NCBI RefSeq assembly: GCF_016820635.1
Contig: NZ_WSFU01000050.1
Coordinates: 1-36,625, forward strand
Source of the DNA: Anaeromonas gelatinilytica
GTDB lineage: Bacteria; Bacillota; Clostridia; Tissierellales; SIT17
Reading direction: 5' to 3'
Length of the DNA: 36,625 bases
A program made the position numbers and the translations under genes. Below the pieces are notes generated by a model. That model made no database searches and was not told the origin of the DNA. It was given only the letters and a program-made list of their open reading frames with translations. This document shows positions 25,622 to 34,844 of this stretch, one piece after another. Position 1 is the first letter of the stretch. Each line of letters starts with the position of its first letter.

Positions 25622-27238
25622 CTAATCCTCTTTTTCAATATAATTTTTATCATCACTATAATTATTTGAATATTTCCATGAAGATAATTTTGAACTTTTA
25701 AACATACTCCACAATGGTGCTCTAATTAATGTATCCTCAATTCTCTCTTTTCTAAATGGGGAAAAAGGGCTTAAATAAGGCACCCCAAAAGACCTCAATG
25801 AAGAAAGATGAAGCATAATTATTGCTAACATTATTACAATCCCCATAAATCCTAAAATATTTGCTCCAATCATTAAAATTATCCTTATAAATGGTAGAGA
25901 CTCTGATAATGCTGGTACAATAAAACTTGTTATAGCAGTTAATGCAATAATAATTATCATTATTTCACTAGCCAATCCAGCAGCAACTACAGACTCCCCT
26001 ATTACTAATGCTCCCACTATACTTATAGCTTGCCCAATAGGTTGAGGCATTCTTATACCTGCTTCTCTTAAAAGTTCAAATAGTAAAGACATAAATATTG
26101 CTTCCCAAAATGGATCAAAGGGAATGCCTTCATGAGAATCCATAATAGATAGTAATAATCTCACAGGAATAACTTTTGTATGAAAATTTATTAAAGCTAT
26201 ATATAATGCTGGTAACATTGTTGTTATTATAAAAGATATAAATCGTAACATTCTATTAAATGAAGCATAAAGAATTCTAGAATAATAATCCTCACTACTT
26301 TGTAAAGTTTCTACAAATAAATAAGGCAATGTCAAAACAAATGGAGTACCATCACAAATTATTGCTATTCTTCCCTCTAAAAGTTTACCTGCTACCTTGT
26401 CTGGTCTTTCACTAACTCCAATTGTTTGAAATGGTGAAAATGGAGCATCTTCTATAAATTGTTCAATATATCCAGATTCCAGTATTGAATCTGATTTAAT
26501 ACAAGATAATCTATATTTCAAATCAGAAATTATATTTTCATCAGCAATTCCTTTTATATAACAAATACATATATCTGTATCCGTTTCTACACCTAATGTT
26601 AAAGTTTCAAATTTTAATTTTGGATTCTTGATTTTTCTTCTTAACATTGCAGTATTAGTCTTTAAATTTTCAACAAAACCTTCTCTAGGACCTCTAATTA
26701 CACTTTCTGTAACTGGTTCAGAAATACTACGTTCTTTCCAATCCCTTGCAGAAATAACAAGAGCACTATCCGCTCCATTCACATACATTAAAGTATCCCC
26801 TGAAAGAATGCTTTCTATAGTTTTCTTAAAATCTTTAACTTCTCTAATATCTGATGCAGTTATTATCTCTTTTTTTATAAATTGAATTATATCTTCTTCT
26901 CTAGTCCATTCATCATTATCTTTATTATAATCAAACTCTAAAAATCTTTCTAAAACATCATTATTAATAATTTCTTCATTTATCATTCCATCTATATATG
27001 TAATAATAACTTCTCTTTTAAAATCATCACCTATAGTTATCTTTCTTAATATAAAATCAAAACTATCAACAAAAATTTTTTTTAATTCAATTTCTATATT
27101 ATTAATATCCTTTGGTATTTTAGTATCTATATTTAATGAAATATCAATTTTTTTATTCTTAGATTTTTCTTTTTCTAATTTCATATATCTAAATATATTT
27201 CCTAATTTTCTAAACATATTATTATCCATCCCAACCAT
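25622..27238 (-). CDS. gerKA: spore germinant receptor A subunit
   Basis: 538 residues. A soluble N-terminal part (~1-300) contains ESVIRGPREGFVENLKTNTAMLRRKI, the most conserved GerA-family block, and PFQTIGVSERPDKVAGKLLEGRIAI. The C-terminal part has about five membrane segments with PEALREAGIRMP-like LLREAGIRMPQPIGQAISIVGALVIGESVV. A subunits form the pentameric ion channel of the receptor. First gene of the operon gerKA-gerKC-D-gerKB. The ribosome binding site is weak and the start may lie at one of the next in-frame ATGs (27229 or 27217). Confidence 0.93.
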   Translation of the reverse strand: MVGMDNNMFRKLGNIFRYMKLEKEKSKNKKIDISLNIDTKIPKDINNIEIELKKIFVDSFDFILRKITIGDDFKREVIITYIDGMINEEIINNDVLERFLEFDYNKDNDEWTREEDIIQFIKKEIITASDIREVKDFKKTIESILSGDTLMYVNGADSALVISARDWKERSISEPVTESVIRGPREGFVENLKTNTAMLRRKIKNPKLKFETLTLGVETDTDICICYIKGIADENIISDLKYRLSCIKSDSILESGYIEQFIEDAPFSPFQTIGVSERPDKVAGKLLEGRIAIICDGTPFVLTLPYLFVETLQSSEDYYSRILYASFNRMLRFISFIITTMLPALYIALINFHTKVIPVRLLLSIMDSHEGIPFDPFWEAIFMSLLFELLREAGIRMPQPIGQAISIVGALVIGESVVAAGLASEIMIIIIALTAITSFIVPALSESLPFIRIILMIGANILGFMGIVIMLAIIMLHLSSLRSFGVPYLSPFSPFRKERIEDTLIRAPLWSMFKSSKLSSWKYSNNYSDDKNYIEKED

Positions 27239-27297
27239 TTACAAAATCCCTTAAATACATATAAAGAATTATTACCAATAAAAGTTAATAATATACA

Positions 27298-27333
27298 AAT
27301 AAGGCTCAAACATCTAGATGCTTAAGCCTTATT
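27298..27333 (-). terminator. terminator of the bceAB operon
   Basis: AATAAGGCT and AGCCTTATT flank an inner helix (CATCT/AGATG). It begins directly at the permease stop codon on the minus strand and is followed by a T-rich run. Confidence 0.8.
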
Positions 27334-27334
27334 T

Positions 27335-29311
27335 TTACTTTACAAGTTTATAATAAATTCTTGAAGTCCAACTATATACAATTCCATATACTAAAACAAA
27401 TACCAATATTATTAAACCAGTAAAACCTAAGAACAATTTTTTATTAGTGAGATTTAATAGAGCTAATATCTTTGTAACTGCGGGAAATGCAACCATAAGA
27501 TGAATAATAGCTGTTACAAGAGGTAAAAAGAAAACCATTAAAACTTGACTCTTAATAGTTGATTTAACTTCATCCTTGCTCATACCAACTTTTTGCATAA
27601 CTACAAACCTATCATGATCCTCATATCCTTCAGAAATCTGTTTATAATAAATTATCAATACAGTTGCCACCATAAACATAGTACCTAAGAATAATCCAAT
27701 GAAAAATAAACTACCATAAACTGATAAAAAATCATCTCTATTTGTATATATATCTTCTATACTTTCAAAATTTTCTATAGACTCTTTTAAATTACTATTT
27801 AATTCAGTTACAAACTCAATTTTATTATCTTTTTTACCATCTAAATTAAAGTTATATTCATAGTAAACATGATTTTCTATGCCTTCTTTTTCACTTATAA
27901 TAGTTGCCAATTCATTCAAAACTTTTTCATCAGGTACAATAATATTAATTGTATTAAATATATTCATACCACTAACAAAATTAATATCTTCTACTTGATC
28001 TTTTATTTTAAGTTTTTTATCGTATATATTTAGACTGTTATAATCAAAATCCCCTGTATTAGTATAAATTAAAATTTCGTCTTTATTTAATACTGTATCT
28101 TTTCCTTCATATTTATTATAATCCTCCAATGTAAATAAGTTAGCTTCATACATATCTTCCATAGACTTATTATTAAATTTCATTTCATCTATTGTGAACC
28201 TATTCTCATCTAAATAAACAACCGTACTAAATCTCTTATAATTTACCATATCATTTACATTCACATCATAATTTTCAGCATTATTTAAAATAAGCTTTTC
28301 AATTTCTTCATTTTCTTCTCCATCATATTTATAATTAGTCATTACATCATAGGGAAAACGAGTTCTCATAATGTCTTCCATACCTACATACAAAGAAATA
28401 GTAGAAGATAATGTAAGTAACACAGCTGTACTTAATATACATATATTAGTAAGACCTACTGCATTTTGTTTCATACGATAAATCATACTAGAAACTGAAA
28501 TAAAATGTTTTTTATTATAATAAAATTTCTTGTTTTTTCTTAGTATTTTAATGCAAGTAATACTTCCTGCTGTAAATAACAAGTATGTTGCAAATATAAC
28601 CAAAATAATTGCTATAAAAAATACATTTATAGAATTTATAGGATTCTTTATAGTTAATGATAGATAATAACCTATTCCCAAAAATATAAATCCTACTATT
28701 GACATCAACCATTTTGTCTTAGGTTCTCTCTCTCCCTTCTTGTCTCCTTTAATTAAATCAATAGGATTTGTCATGTAAGTTCTTATTATATTGAATAACA
28801 TTACTAATCCAAACGTACTAATAAAAAGAATCATTGTTGTTATAATCGACTTTATTGATATACTAAATTCAATTGATGTACTTAAATTTAATATATTAAG
28901 CAATACTGTAAACATAAGACGGCCAAATAATACTCCTGATAATATTCCAATCAATAGAGAAATTCCTCCAGAATATACTACTTCCCAAAGTAGCACTCTA
29001 CTAATATGCTTTTTTTCCATACCTAATACACTATACAGCCCTAATTCTTTTTTTCTCTGTTTTATAAGAAAGCTATTAGTATAGAAAATAAAGATTATCG
29101 AAAATATCCCTTCAGTATATACTCCAAAATTCAAAATTGTTGACATGGTACCAACACCAAAAAAGTTTCCTCCAACTACTTGCTGTGATATTGCATGAAG
29201 AATATAGAATAAGGAAATTATAACTGTAGAAGATAATATATATGGAAAATATGTGTTTTTATTCTTCTTTATATTATTTATGGCTAATTTAGAATAAAAC
29301 ATTTTATTCAT
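27335..29311 (-). CDS. bceB: BceB-type ABC transporter permease (FtsX family)
   Basis: 658 residues with ten predicted membrane segments. The topology is that of BceB proteins: FtsX-like halves with KKELGLYSVLGMEKKHIS in the first cytoplasmic part and a large extracellular domain of ~220 residues (~320-535) between segments 7 and 8, which in this family recognises peptide antibiotics such as bacitracin complexes or lantibiotics. The start is the ATG at 29311 behind AGGAGG; a longer reading from a TTG would include this site. It overlaps the ATPase gene by eight bases. With BceRS next door it would both detoxify the peptide and report flux to the kinase. Confidence 0.94.
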   Translation of the reverse strand: MNKMFYSKLAINNIKKNKNTYFPYILSSTVIISLFYILHAISQQVVGGNFFGVGTMSTILNFGVYTEGIFSIIFIFYTNSFLIKQRKKELGLYSVLGMEKKHISRVLLWEVVYSGGISLLIGILSGVLFGRLMFTVLLNILNLSTSIEFSISIKSIITTMILFISTFGLVMLFNIIRTYMTNPIDLIKGDKKGEREPKTKWLMSIVGFIFLGIGYYLSLTIKNPINSINVFFIAIILVIFATYLLFTAGSITCIKILRKNKKFYYNKKHFISVSSMIYRMKQNAVGLTNICILSTAVLLTLSSTISLYVGMEDIMRTRFPYDVMTNYKYDGEENEEIEKLILNNAENYDVNVNDMVNYKRFSTVVYLDENRFTIDEMKFNNKSMEDMYEANLFTLEDYNKYEGKDTVLNKDEILIYTNTGDFDYNSLNIYDKKLKIKDQVEDINFVSGMNIFNTINIIVPDEKVLNELATIISEKEGIENHVYYEYNFNLDGKKDNKIEFVTELNSNLKESIENFESIEDIYTNRDDFLSVYGSLFFIGLFLGTMFMVATVLIIYYKQISEGYEDHDRFVVMQKVGMSKDEVKSTIKSQVLMVFFLPLVTAIIHLMVAFPAVTKILALLNLTNKKLFLGFTGLIILVFVLVYGIVYSWTSRIYYKLVK

Positions 29312-30071
29312 TTTTGTTTCCTCCTGTAGCAATAAGAGTTAATGCATGAGATATTTTTTCGTACATTTGTCTATTTGTTAATTCTCCCTTATATATTTGA
29401 TGAAATATCTCTCCATCCTTTATAAATAATACTCTACTTGCATGACTTGCAGCTGTTGTACTATGTGTTACCATCAAAATTGTTTGATTATTTTTATTTA
29501 TTTCTGAAAATACATTTAATAATTCTCCTGTAGCTTTAGAATCCAAAGCTCCTGTGGGCTCATCAGCAAGTATTATTTCTGGTTTCGTAATAAGAGCCCT
29601 AGCTACTGCAGCTCTTTGTTTTTCTCCTCCTGAAACTTCATATGGAAATTTTTCTAACAAATGATCAATCTTTAAACTCTTTGCTATTGGAATTAATCTA
29701 TTATTCATTTCCTTATAATCCTCTCCAGATAAAACAAGAGGTAGAAAAATATTATCTTTTAATGAAAAAGTATCTAATAAATTAAAATCTTGAAATACAA
29801 ACCCTAAATGTTCACGTCTAAATGATGCAAGATCTTTTTCTTTCATAAATAATATATTATTTTCTTTTAATAGTATTTCTCCACTATTAGGTTTATCTAA
29901 AGAAGCAAGTATATTTAATAACGTGGTTTTTCCTGACCCAGATTCTCCCATGATAGCAACATACTCTCCTTCTTCAACCGAAAAAGAAATATTTGTTAAT
30001 GCTTCAACTTTATTACCACCAAATCTGGTGGTATACACCTTTTTTAAATTTTTTATTGTTAACATTTCCAT
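29304..30071 (-). CDS. bceA: BceA-type ABC transporter ATP-binding protein
   Basis: 255 residues. Walker A GESGSGKTT, Q-loop FVFQDFNLLDTFS, signature VSGGEKQRAAVARAL, Walker B ILADEPTGALD, and switch histidine in MVTHS. The short spacing and the SATGELLN-like region are typical of the MacB/BceA branch. GGAGGG lies before the ATG. The gene is separated from the kinase gene by 112 bases that carry an operator and hairpins, so bceAB can be induced independently of bceRS. Confidence 0.95.
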   Translation of the reverse strand: MEMLTIKNLKKVYTTRFGGNKVEALTNISFSVEEGEYVAIMGESGSGKTTLLNILASLDKPNSGEILLKENNILFMKEKDLASFRREHLGFVFQDFNLLDTFSLKDNIFLPLVLSGEDYKEMNNRLIPIAKSLKIDHLLEKFPYEVSGGEKQRAAVARALITKPEIILADEPTGALDSKATGELLNVFSEINKNNQTILMVTHSTTAASHASRVLFIKDGEIFHQIYKGELTNRQMYEKISHALTLIATGGNKNE

Positions 30072-30112
30072 CTAAATCCCTCCAATTTTCTTACTATACT
30101 TTTAGTATAATA

Positions 30113-30157
30113 AAAAGAGAAATGTTTTACCTTAGAATTGGCTTACATTTCTCTTTT
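30113..30157 (-). terminator. 13-bp hairpin between bceRS and bceAB
   Basis: AAAAGAGAAATGT and its exact complement enclose a 19-base loop; on the minus strand TTTTTATTATA follows. It fits a terminator for bceRS, or an attenuator in front of bceAB. AGTATA/TATACT at 30104-30109 may be the -10 element of bceAB. Confidence 0.6.
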
Positions 30158-30160
30158 AAA

Positions 30161-30178
30161 CCTTACATTTATGTAAGG
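30161..30178. promoter_or_regulatory. BceR-type operator
   Basis: CCTTACAT-TT-ATGTAAGG contains an exact TTACA-N4-TGTAA (30163-30176), which agrees with the TNACA-N4-TGTAA site described for BceR-like regulators of Firmicutes. It lies about 90 bases upstream of the bceA start. A lone TTACA half-site follows at 30143-30147. Confidence 0.7.
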
Positions 30179-30183
30179 CTTAA

Positions 30184-31176
30184 TCATATTTCTAATTCTA
30201 TAGAAGATAAATCTATCTTTACTGTAGTTCCTATACCAATCTCTGAATAAATACATATATCATGATTAAGTTTATCTAAAATTTCTTTACACAAATAAAG
30301 TCCTAATCCAGTAGATTTTTTATTGATTCGTCCATTATATCCGGTAAATCCTCTTTCAAAGATTCTTGGTATATCACCCTTACTAATTCCAATTCCTGTA
30401 TCTTTAATAACCAATTTTTTTTCCTCTTCAATGTAAATATCTATATATCCTTCATGTGTATACTTCAATGAATTTGAAAGAATTTGTTTTAATACAAATA
30501 ATAACCATTTTTCATCGGTTATTACCCTAACATCTTTTTCACTTAATTTTAGACTTATACCTTTATGAATAAAAATCTTCGAATAAGTTTTTACTGCTTT
30601 TTTTACTATACATAATAATGAATATTCTTCTAATCTTAAATCTGAAAACATATTTTCCAGTCTAAGATATTGAAGAGCCATATCTACATATTGTTCTATC
30701 TCGAAAAGTTGATTTGAAATATCTTCATATAATTCACAATTATTTAAATCCACTAAAAGATATGCACCCGAGAGAGGAGTCTTTATCTGATGAGTCCATA
30801 GTGTAAAATACTCTACTAATTCTGTATTTTTTTGATCAGTTTTTGTAATCAATTCCTTTTTATCTTGATACAACTTAGCAATCATATCTTGATACATCTT
30901 TTCTTCCAAAGTTTTTACTGTAGGAAGACTATCTATAGTAATATTTTCCTTAATATTTAATAATGATTTATAATTTTTAAAATATTTATATATATCCAGT
31001 ATTATAAATATCAAGCTAAAATACCCACATATGAGTGTAGAATATAAAACTGTCTCTAATGGAAGAGAATAAATATAAAAAACTATTAAAAAAATAGATG
31101 CAAATATAATATAAACATAAATCCATACTCTTCTCTCTTTTACATATGATAAAAAAACATTTATATTCCTATCCAT
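30184..31176 (-). CDS. bceS: BceS-type intramembrane-sensing histidine kinase
   Basis: 330 residues. Two N-terminal membrane segments (~18-38 and ~43-62) with almost no extracellular loop mark it as an intramembrane-sensing kinase, which does not bind the antibiotic itself but is driven by the BceAB transporter. The H-box is WTHQIKTPLS with His129. The ATPase domain shows N box LKQILSNSLKYT, G1 DTGIGI, F box FERGFTGYNGR and G2 STGLGLYLCK. The ATG almost touches the bceR stop. Confidence 0.94.
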   Translation of the reverse strand: MDRNINVFLSYVKERRVWIYVYIIFASIFLIVFYIYSLPLETVLYSTLICGYFSLIFIILDIYKYFKNYKSLLNIKENITIDSLPTVKTLEEKMYQDMIAKLYQDKKELITKTDQKNTELVEYFTLWTHQIKTPLSGAYLLVDLNNCELYEDISNQLFEIEQYVDMALQYLRLENMFSDLRLEEYSLLCIVKKAVKTYSKIFIHKGISLKLSEKDVRVITDEKWLLFVLKQILSNSLKYTHEGYIDIYIEEEKKLVIKDTGIGISKGDIPRIFERGFTGYNGRINKKSTGLGLYLCKEILDKLNHDICIYSEIGIGTTVKIDLSSIELEI

Positions 31177-31848
31177 TTATTCCACCACATACCCTAATCC
31201 TTTTTTGGTCTTAATAAAATCATACACATTTATTGTTTCTAATTTTTTTCTCAATCTTGTTATATTTACAGTCAATGTATTATCATCAATAAAATTATCA
31301 CTTTCCCACAATCTACTTATAAGTAGATTGCGAGATACTACTCCTCCTTGATTTTCCATAAGAACCTGCATAATTTTAAAATCATTTTTAGTAAGTTCTA
31401 ACTTCTTATCTTTATAAGTAACAGAAGTATTATTCAAATTAAGTATAACACCACTGTGTTCCAAAAACTCTACTTGCCTTTGAAAGGAATATGTTCTTCT
31501 CATTAGAGCATTTATTTTCGCTATCAATACACTTAAATCAAAAGGTTTCACAATAAAATCATCCCCACCTATATCCATTGCCATTACCATATTCATATTA
31601 TCACTTGTAGAAGAAATAAATATAATTGGTACTTTCGATAACTTTCTTATCTCACTACACCAATGATATCCATTATAGAAGGGTAATGAAATATCCAGTA
31701 AAACTAATTGAGGATTAAACTCTATAAATTCTTTTATAATATTTCTAAAATCTTTTATATATCTAACTTCATAATTCCACTTAATTAAATGTTTTGTAAT
31801 TGCTTTTGCAATTACCATATCATCTTCTACAATCATTATTTTATACAT
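31177..31848 (-). CDS. bceR: BceR-type response regulator, OmpR family
   Basis: 223 residues. REC domain with phosphoacceptor Asp52 in VLLDISLPFYNG and conserved K in FIVKPFD, followed by an OmpR-type winged helix (~125-223; NDFKIMQVLMENQGGVVSR and DDNTLTVNITRLRKKLE). The first of these matches BceR proteins, whose HTH spacing recognises TNACA-N4-TGTAA. I use the ATG at 31848 with AAAAGGTG upstream rather than the GTG at 31857 that overlaps the site. Confidence 0.94.
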   Translation of the reverse strand: MYKIMIVEDDMVIAKAITKHLIKWNYEVRYIKDFRNIIKEFIEFNPQLVLLDISLPFYNGYHWCSEIRKLSKVPIIFISSTSDNMNMVMAMDIGGDDFIVKPFDLSVLIAKINALMRRTYSFQRQVEFLEHSGVILNLNNTSVTYKDKKLELTKNDFKIMQVLMENQGGVVSRNLLISRLWESDNFIDDNTLTVNITRLRKKLETINVYDFIKTKKGLGYVVE

Positions 31849-31910
31849 AAATATCACCTTTTCAATAAAAAATTTATAATATTAGTATACATCAATTTCT
31901 AGTTTGTTAT

Positions 31911-31950
31911 AAATAAAGACATAGAGGTAAATACCTCTATATCTTTATTT
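31911..31950 (-). terminator. terminator after the sensor kinase gene
   Basis: AAATAAAGA, one mismatch, ATAGAGGTA, a 2-base loop and the complement form a stem of about 19 pairs beginning at the kinase stop codon, with T-rich sequence on the minus strand. Confidence 0.8.
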
Positions 31951-34022
31951 TAATTATACTTCGGCAATTCTAAGATAACTTTAAATAAATCTCCATCTAT
32001 CTCAATATTAAATATTCCATCTTGTAACTCAATTAGACTCTTAGCTATAGAAAGTCCTAATCCACTACCTGGACTATGTCTAGATTCATCTCCTCTTTTA
32101 AATCTTTCCATTAATTCATCTGGAGATATATTAAGTTCATAAGCTGATATATTTTTAATGGCTAATCTTATATTATCTTTTGATTCTTCTATATCTATAT
32201 ACACCCTAGAACCTTCAAGAGTATATTTAAATACATTGGAAAATAGATTCTCTATAGACCTCCATAATAATCTACCGTCAGCCTTAACATAAAATCCTTC
32301 CTTGGGATTATTAATTTTAAATTCTAATTTAGATTCTTTTATTTTATCATTCAATTCTCCTAATCCTTGAGTAATAAGAGATAAAATATCTATCTTTTCA
32401 TAATTCACTGGAATATTTCCACTATTAGCTTTAGATGCTTCAAATAAATCATCAGTTAATAATTTTAATCTCTGAGATTTTTTATCTATCACATCTATAT
32501 ACTCCTTCATTTTTTCAGGATCATCCTCCTGCTTCAATAAATCTACATAAGTAATTATAGATGTTAATGGTGTTCTTATATCATGAGAAACATTACTAAT
32601 TAACTCTGTTTTTAATCGTTCACTCTTCACTTCATTTTCCACCGCCTGATTTAATCCCTCCGTAATAGTATTTATATTTTCTGCTAACTCTCTAAATTCT
32701 CCATTACTCTTTATATCTATTTCATGATTCAAATCTCCATCCTTAGCCTTACTTACACCTTCCTTTATAGCCTCAAATTCATTTACTTTCTTAAATGCTA
32801 ACCATATAGCGAATCCAATAGTTATAGGAAACATAAAGAAAGTTCCTACTACCAATAATGGATACCCTATTACTATTAATATAACTTTTATTGCTGGACT
32901 TCCACTATCATATACATCCCGAGAAAATCTAAATATTTTATGGATTAATTTATAAGTTAATGAATATTTGATTAATGTTCTATTTTTTAAATGTTTAATC
33001 AATGATAGAACTAAAAGAAATCCCGCAACTGCAATCAATATTGTAATTGGAAGAAAAATTTCATAAATCATATCTCTATAGAAATTACCAATAATAACTA
33101 TCTCTGTAGTTATTAATGCAATTGCTAAAATAACCTTTATATCATTATATATTTTATCAATAGAATTTAATTGTATATTATCATCATCAACTTTTCTTCC
33201 AATACTGTATATAAGATATATTAAAGCTATTAAAAATATAAATCCTAATATCAATAATTTATATACATTATCGGTTGCCAATTCTTTACGTTCTTGCCAT
33301 TCATCCATTTTAGGATTCAAATATTCACTAGTAAAACCAATATATAATTTATTTTTAGAATCATTTAACTCATGAGTGATATCATTGAACCAATTATAAT
33401 ATTTATGTTCATTTATTGATTTAGGATAAACTTCAACATCTAATTTGTCATATATTAAGTATGAAGGTTGAGATTTAAAGTAATCTATGTTTTTATTTGA
33501 AATATTAGTAAATATGTCTTCTCCATTAGTAGCATAATATAAAATTCCTTCGTATTTATCTAATCTATTTAAGTGATTATTATATTGTCGTAAATCATCA
33601 TTTATTTGTTCATTTTTCATTTTTTCAATCTGTTTTTTATTTTCTTCTTCAAATACTTTATAATTTTCTCTATCTGACAAATTAGGATTATAATTTTTAG
33701 AACTATCACTCCATTCATAAAATAGACTCTCAGTTCTTTCTTGTAGATAATCCTCATCAATTGTTTTACCTGATTTTATCTCTTTTTCATTTTTAAACTC
33801 TTTTATTAAGGAAATTAAATTTTCAGTAATTAAATCTAAATCACTAATAAACTCATAACTCTCATAATAACTATCCTGTGCAAAAATATCTAGATCTCCT
33901 TGGCTTTTATCAGTAAATTCTATAAATATATATATTCCTATACTAAAACATGCTATTGCAAGTATAAATGCTATAGTCTTAGTTATTGGTGAATAACTAA
34001 ATCTTTTCAATTTTGTATCCAA
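31950..34022 (-). CDS. multi-TM sensor histidine kinase with HAMP domain
   Basis: 690 residues. Membrane segment at ~13-34, extracytoplasmic part ~35-250 with charged coiled-coil-like helices, then four more hydrophobic segments (~254-273, ~296-313, ~320-341, ~378-407) before a HAMP-like region (~408-465). H-box ISNVSHDIRTPLTSIITY with His480, N box near SIENLFSNVFKYT, and G2 SPGSGLGLSIAK; a clean G1 DxGxG is not seen in the stretch IRLAIKNISAYE, where it would be expected. The start is a TTG nine bases behind AAGGTGG, overlapping the response regulator by 26 bases, so translation is coupled. Stimulus unknown. The four-segment insertion is unusual for this kinase class. Confidence 0.9.
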   Translation of the reverse strand: MDTKLKRFSYSPITKTIAFILAIACFSIGIYIFIEFTDKSQGDLDIFAQDSYYESYEFISDLDLITENLISLIKEFKNEKEIKSGKTIDEDYLQERTESLFYEWSDSSKNYNPNLSDRENYKVFEEENKKQIEKMKNEQINDDLRQYNNHLNRLDKYEGILYYATNGEDIFTNISNKNIDYFKSQPSYLIYDKLDVEVYPKSINEHKYYNWFNDITHELNDSKNKLYIGFTSEYLNPKMDEWQERKELATDNVYKLLILGFIFLIALIYLIYSIGRKVDDDNIQLNSIDKIYNDIKVILAIALITTEIVIIGNFYRDMIYEIFLPITILIAVAGFLLVLSLIKHLKNRTLIKYSLTYKLIHKIFRFSRDVYDSGSPAIKVILIVIGYPLLVVGTFFMFPITIGFAIWLAFKKVNEFEAIKEGVSKAKDGDLNHEIDIKSNGEFRELAENINTITEGLNQAVENEVKSERLKTELISNVSHDIRTPLTSIITYVDLLKQEDDPEKMKEYIDVIDKKSQRLKLLTDDLFEASKANSGNIPVNYEKIDILSLITQGLGELNDKIKESKLEFKINNPKEGFYVKADGRLLWRSIENLFSNVFKYTLEGSRVYIDIEESKDNIRLAIKNISAYELNISPDELMERFKRGDESRHSPGSGLGLSIAKSLIELQDGIFNIEIDGDLFKVILELPKYN

Positions 34023-34683
34023 TACCCCACACCACCTTCAAATATTTTGGTTCCTTCGGATTTATCTCTATCTTTTCTCTTATTTTTCTTATATGAACTG
34101 CTACTGTATTCTCTGGATTAAAAGCTGTTTCCTTCCATACTTTTTCATATATTTCATCTATTGAATATACCTTTCCAGCATTTGCTGTCAATAATAATAG
34201 AATTTTATATTGTACCGGAGTAAGATTAACTTCTTCTCCATCTACCGTCACTTTTTTACTTTCATCATCAATAACTAATCCACCAGTCTTAAATACATTA
34301 ATTTTCTCTGCTATACTTCCTAATGTAGTATATCTTCTAAGCTGAGATTTAACCCTTGCAATCAATTCTAATGGATTAAATGGTTTAGTAATATAATCAT
34401 CTGCTCCCATATTTAATCCCATCACTTTATCCGTATCTTCTGTTTTAGCAGACAACATTATTACAGGTATATTTTTATACTCTCTTAATCTCATTGTAGC
34501 TCTTAAACCATCCATTTGAGGCATCATAATATCCATTATAACTAGATGAATTTCATTTTCTTCTATTATATCTAAAGCCTCTATTCCATTGTAACCTTTG
34601 AATACTTCATGACCTTCGTTTTTTAAATATATTTCTATTGCATCTACTATTTCTTTTTCATCATCACATATTAAAATATTCAT
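33997..34683 (-). CDS. OmpR-family response regulator
   Basis: 228 residues. REC domain with acidic DD pair, phosphoacceptor Asp51 in VIMDIMMPQMDG, T/S in IMLSAK and K in YITKPFNP. C-terminal winged helix (~128-228) with LTPVQYKILLLLTANAGKVYS and NTVAVHIRKIREKIE. It resembles the VanR/RegX group and pairs with the overlapping downstream kinase. GGAGG lies seven bases before the ATG at 34683; an ATG directly before it is also possible. Upstream direct repeats suggest autoregulation. Confidence 0.94.
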   Translation of the reverse strand: MNILICDDEKEIVDAIEIYLKNEGHEVFKGYNGIEALDIIEENEIHLVIMDIMMPQMDGLRATMRLREYKNIPVIMLSAKTEDTDKVMGLNMGADDYITKPFNPLELIARVKSQLRRYTTLGSIAEKINVFKTGGLVIDDESKKVTVDGEEVNLTPVQYKILLLLTANAGKVYSIDEIYEKVWKETAFNPENTVAVHIRKIREKIEINPKEPKYLKVVWGIGYKIEKI

Positions 34684-34714
34684 CATAATACCTCCATTGC
34701 ATAAATTTGTTCAT

Positions 34715-34720
34715 ATTATA
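34715..34720 (-). promoter_or_regulatory. extended -10 promoter of the two-component operon
   Basis: On the minus strand TGATATAAT gives a consensus extended -10 element about 30 bases upstream of the response regulator start. The best -35-like TTGAAG is 20 bases away, longer than optimal. Confidence 0.55.
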
Positions 34721-34788
34721 TCACACACCTCTATTATTTACTTCAATATAATAATAGCAATTAAATATTAATAAATACTTGATAAAAA

Positions 34789-34807
34789 TCTTAAGATTTT
34801 CTTAAGA
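34789..34807. promoter_or_regulatory. direct repeats of TCTTAAGA with 11-bp period
   Basis: Two copies of TCTTAAGA are separated by three bases, giving the 11-bp period at which OmpR-type regulators bind in tandem. They lie about 70 bases upstream of the extended -10 of the two-component operon. Each copy is itself nearly palindromic. Confidence 0.5.
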
Positions 34808-34809
34808 AG

Positions 34810-34843
34810 TAATAAAAGATGGCATATATGCCATCTTTTATTA
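34810..34843 (-). terminator. terminator of the NdpA-like gene
   Basis: A perfect 34-bp palindrome (arms of 17, core AAAAGATGGCATA) next to the stop codon of the gene. On the minus strand the arm ends in TTTTATTA, which fits an intrinsic terminator; the symmetric arm gives the same run on the other strand. Confidence 0.75.
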
Positions 34844-34844
34844 T

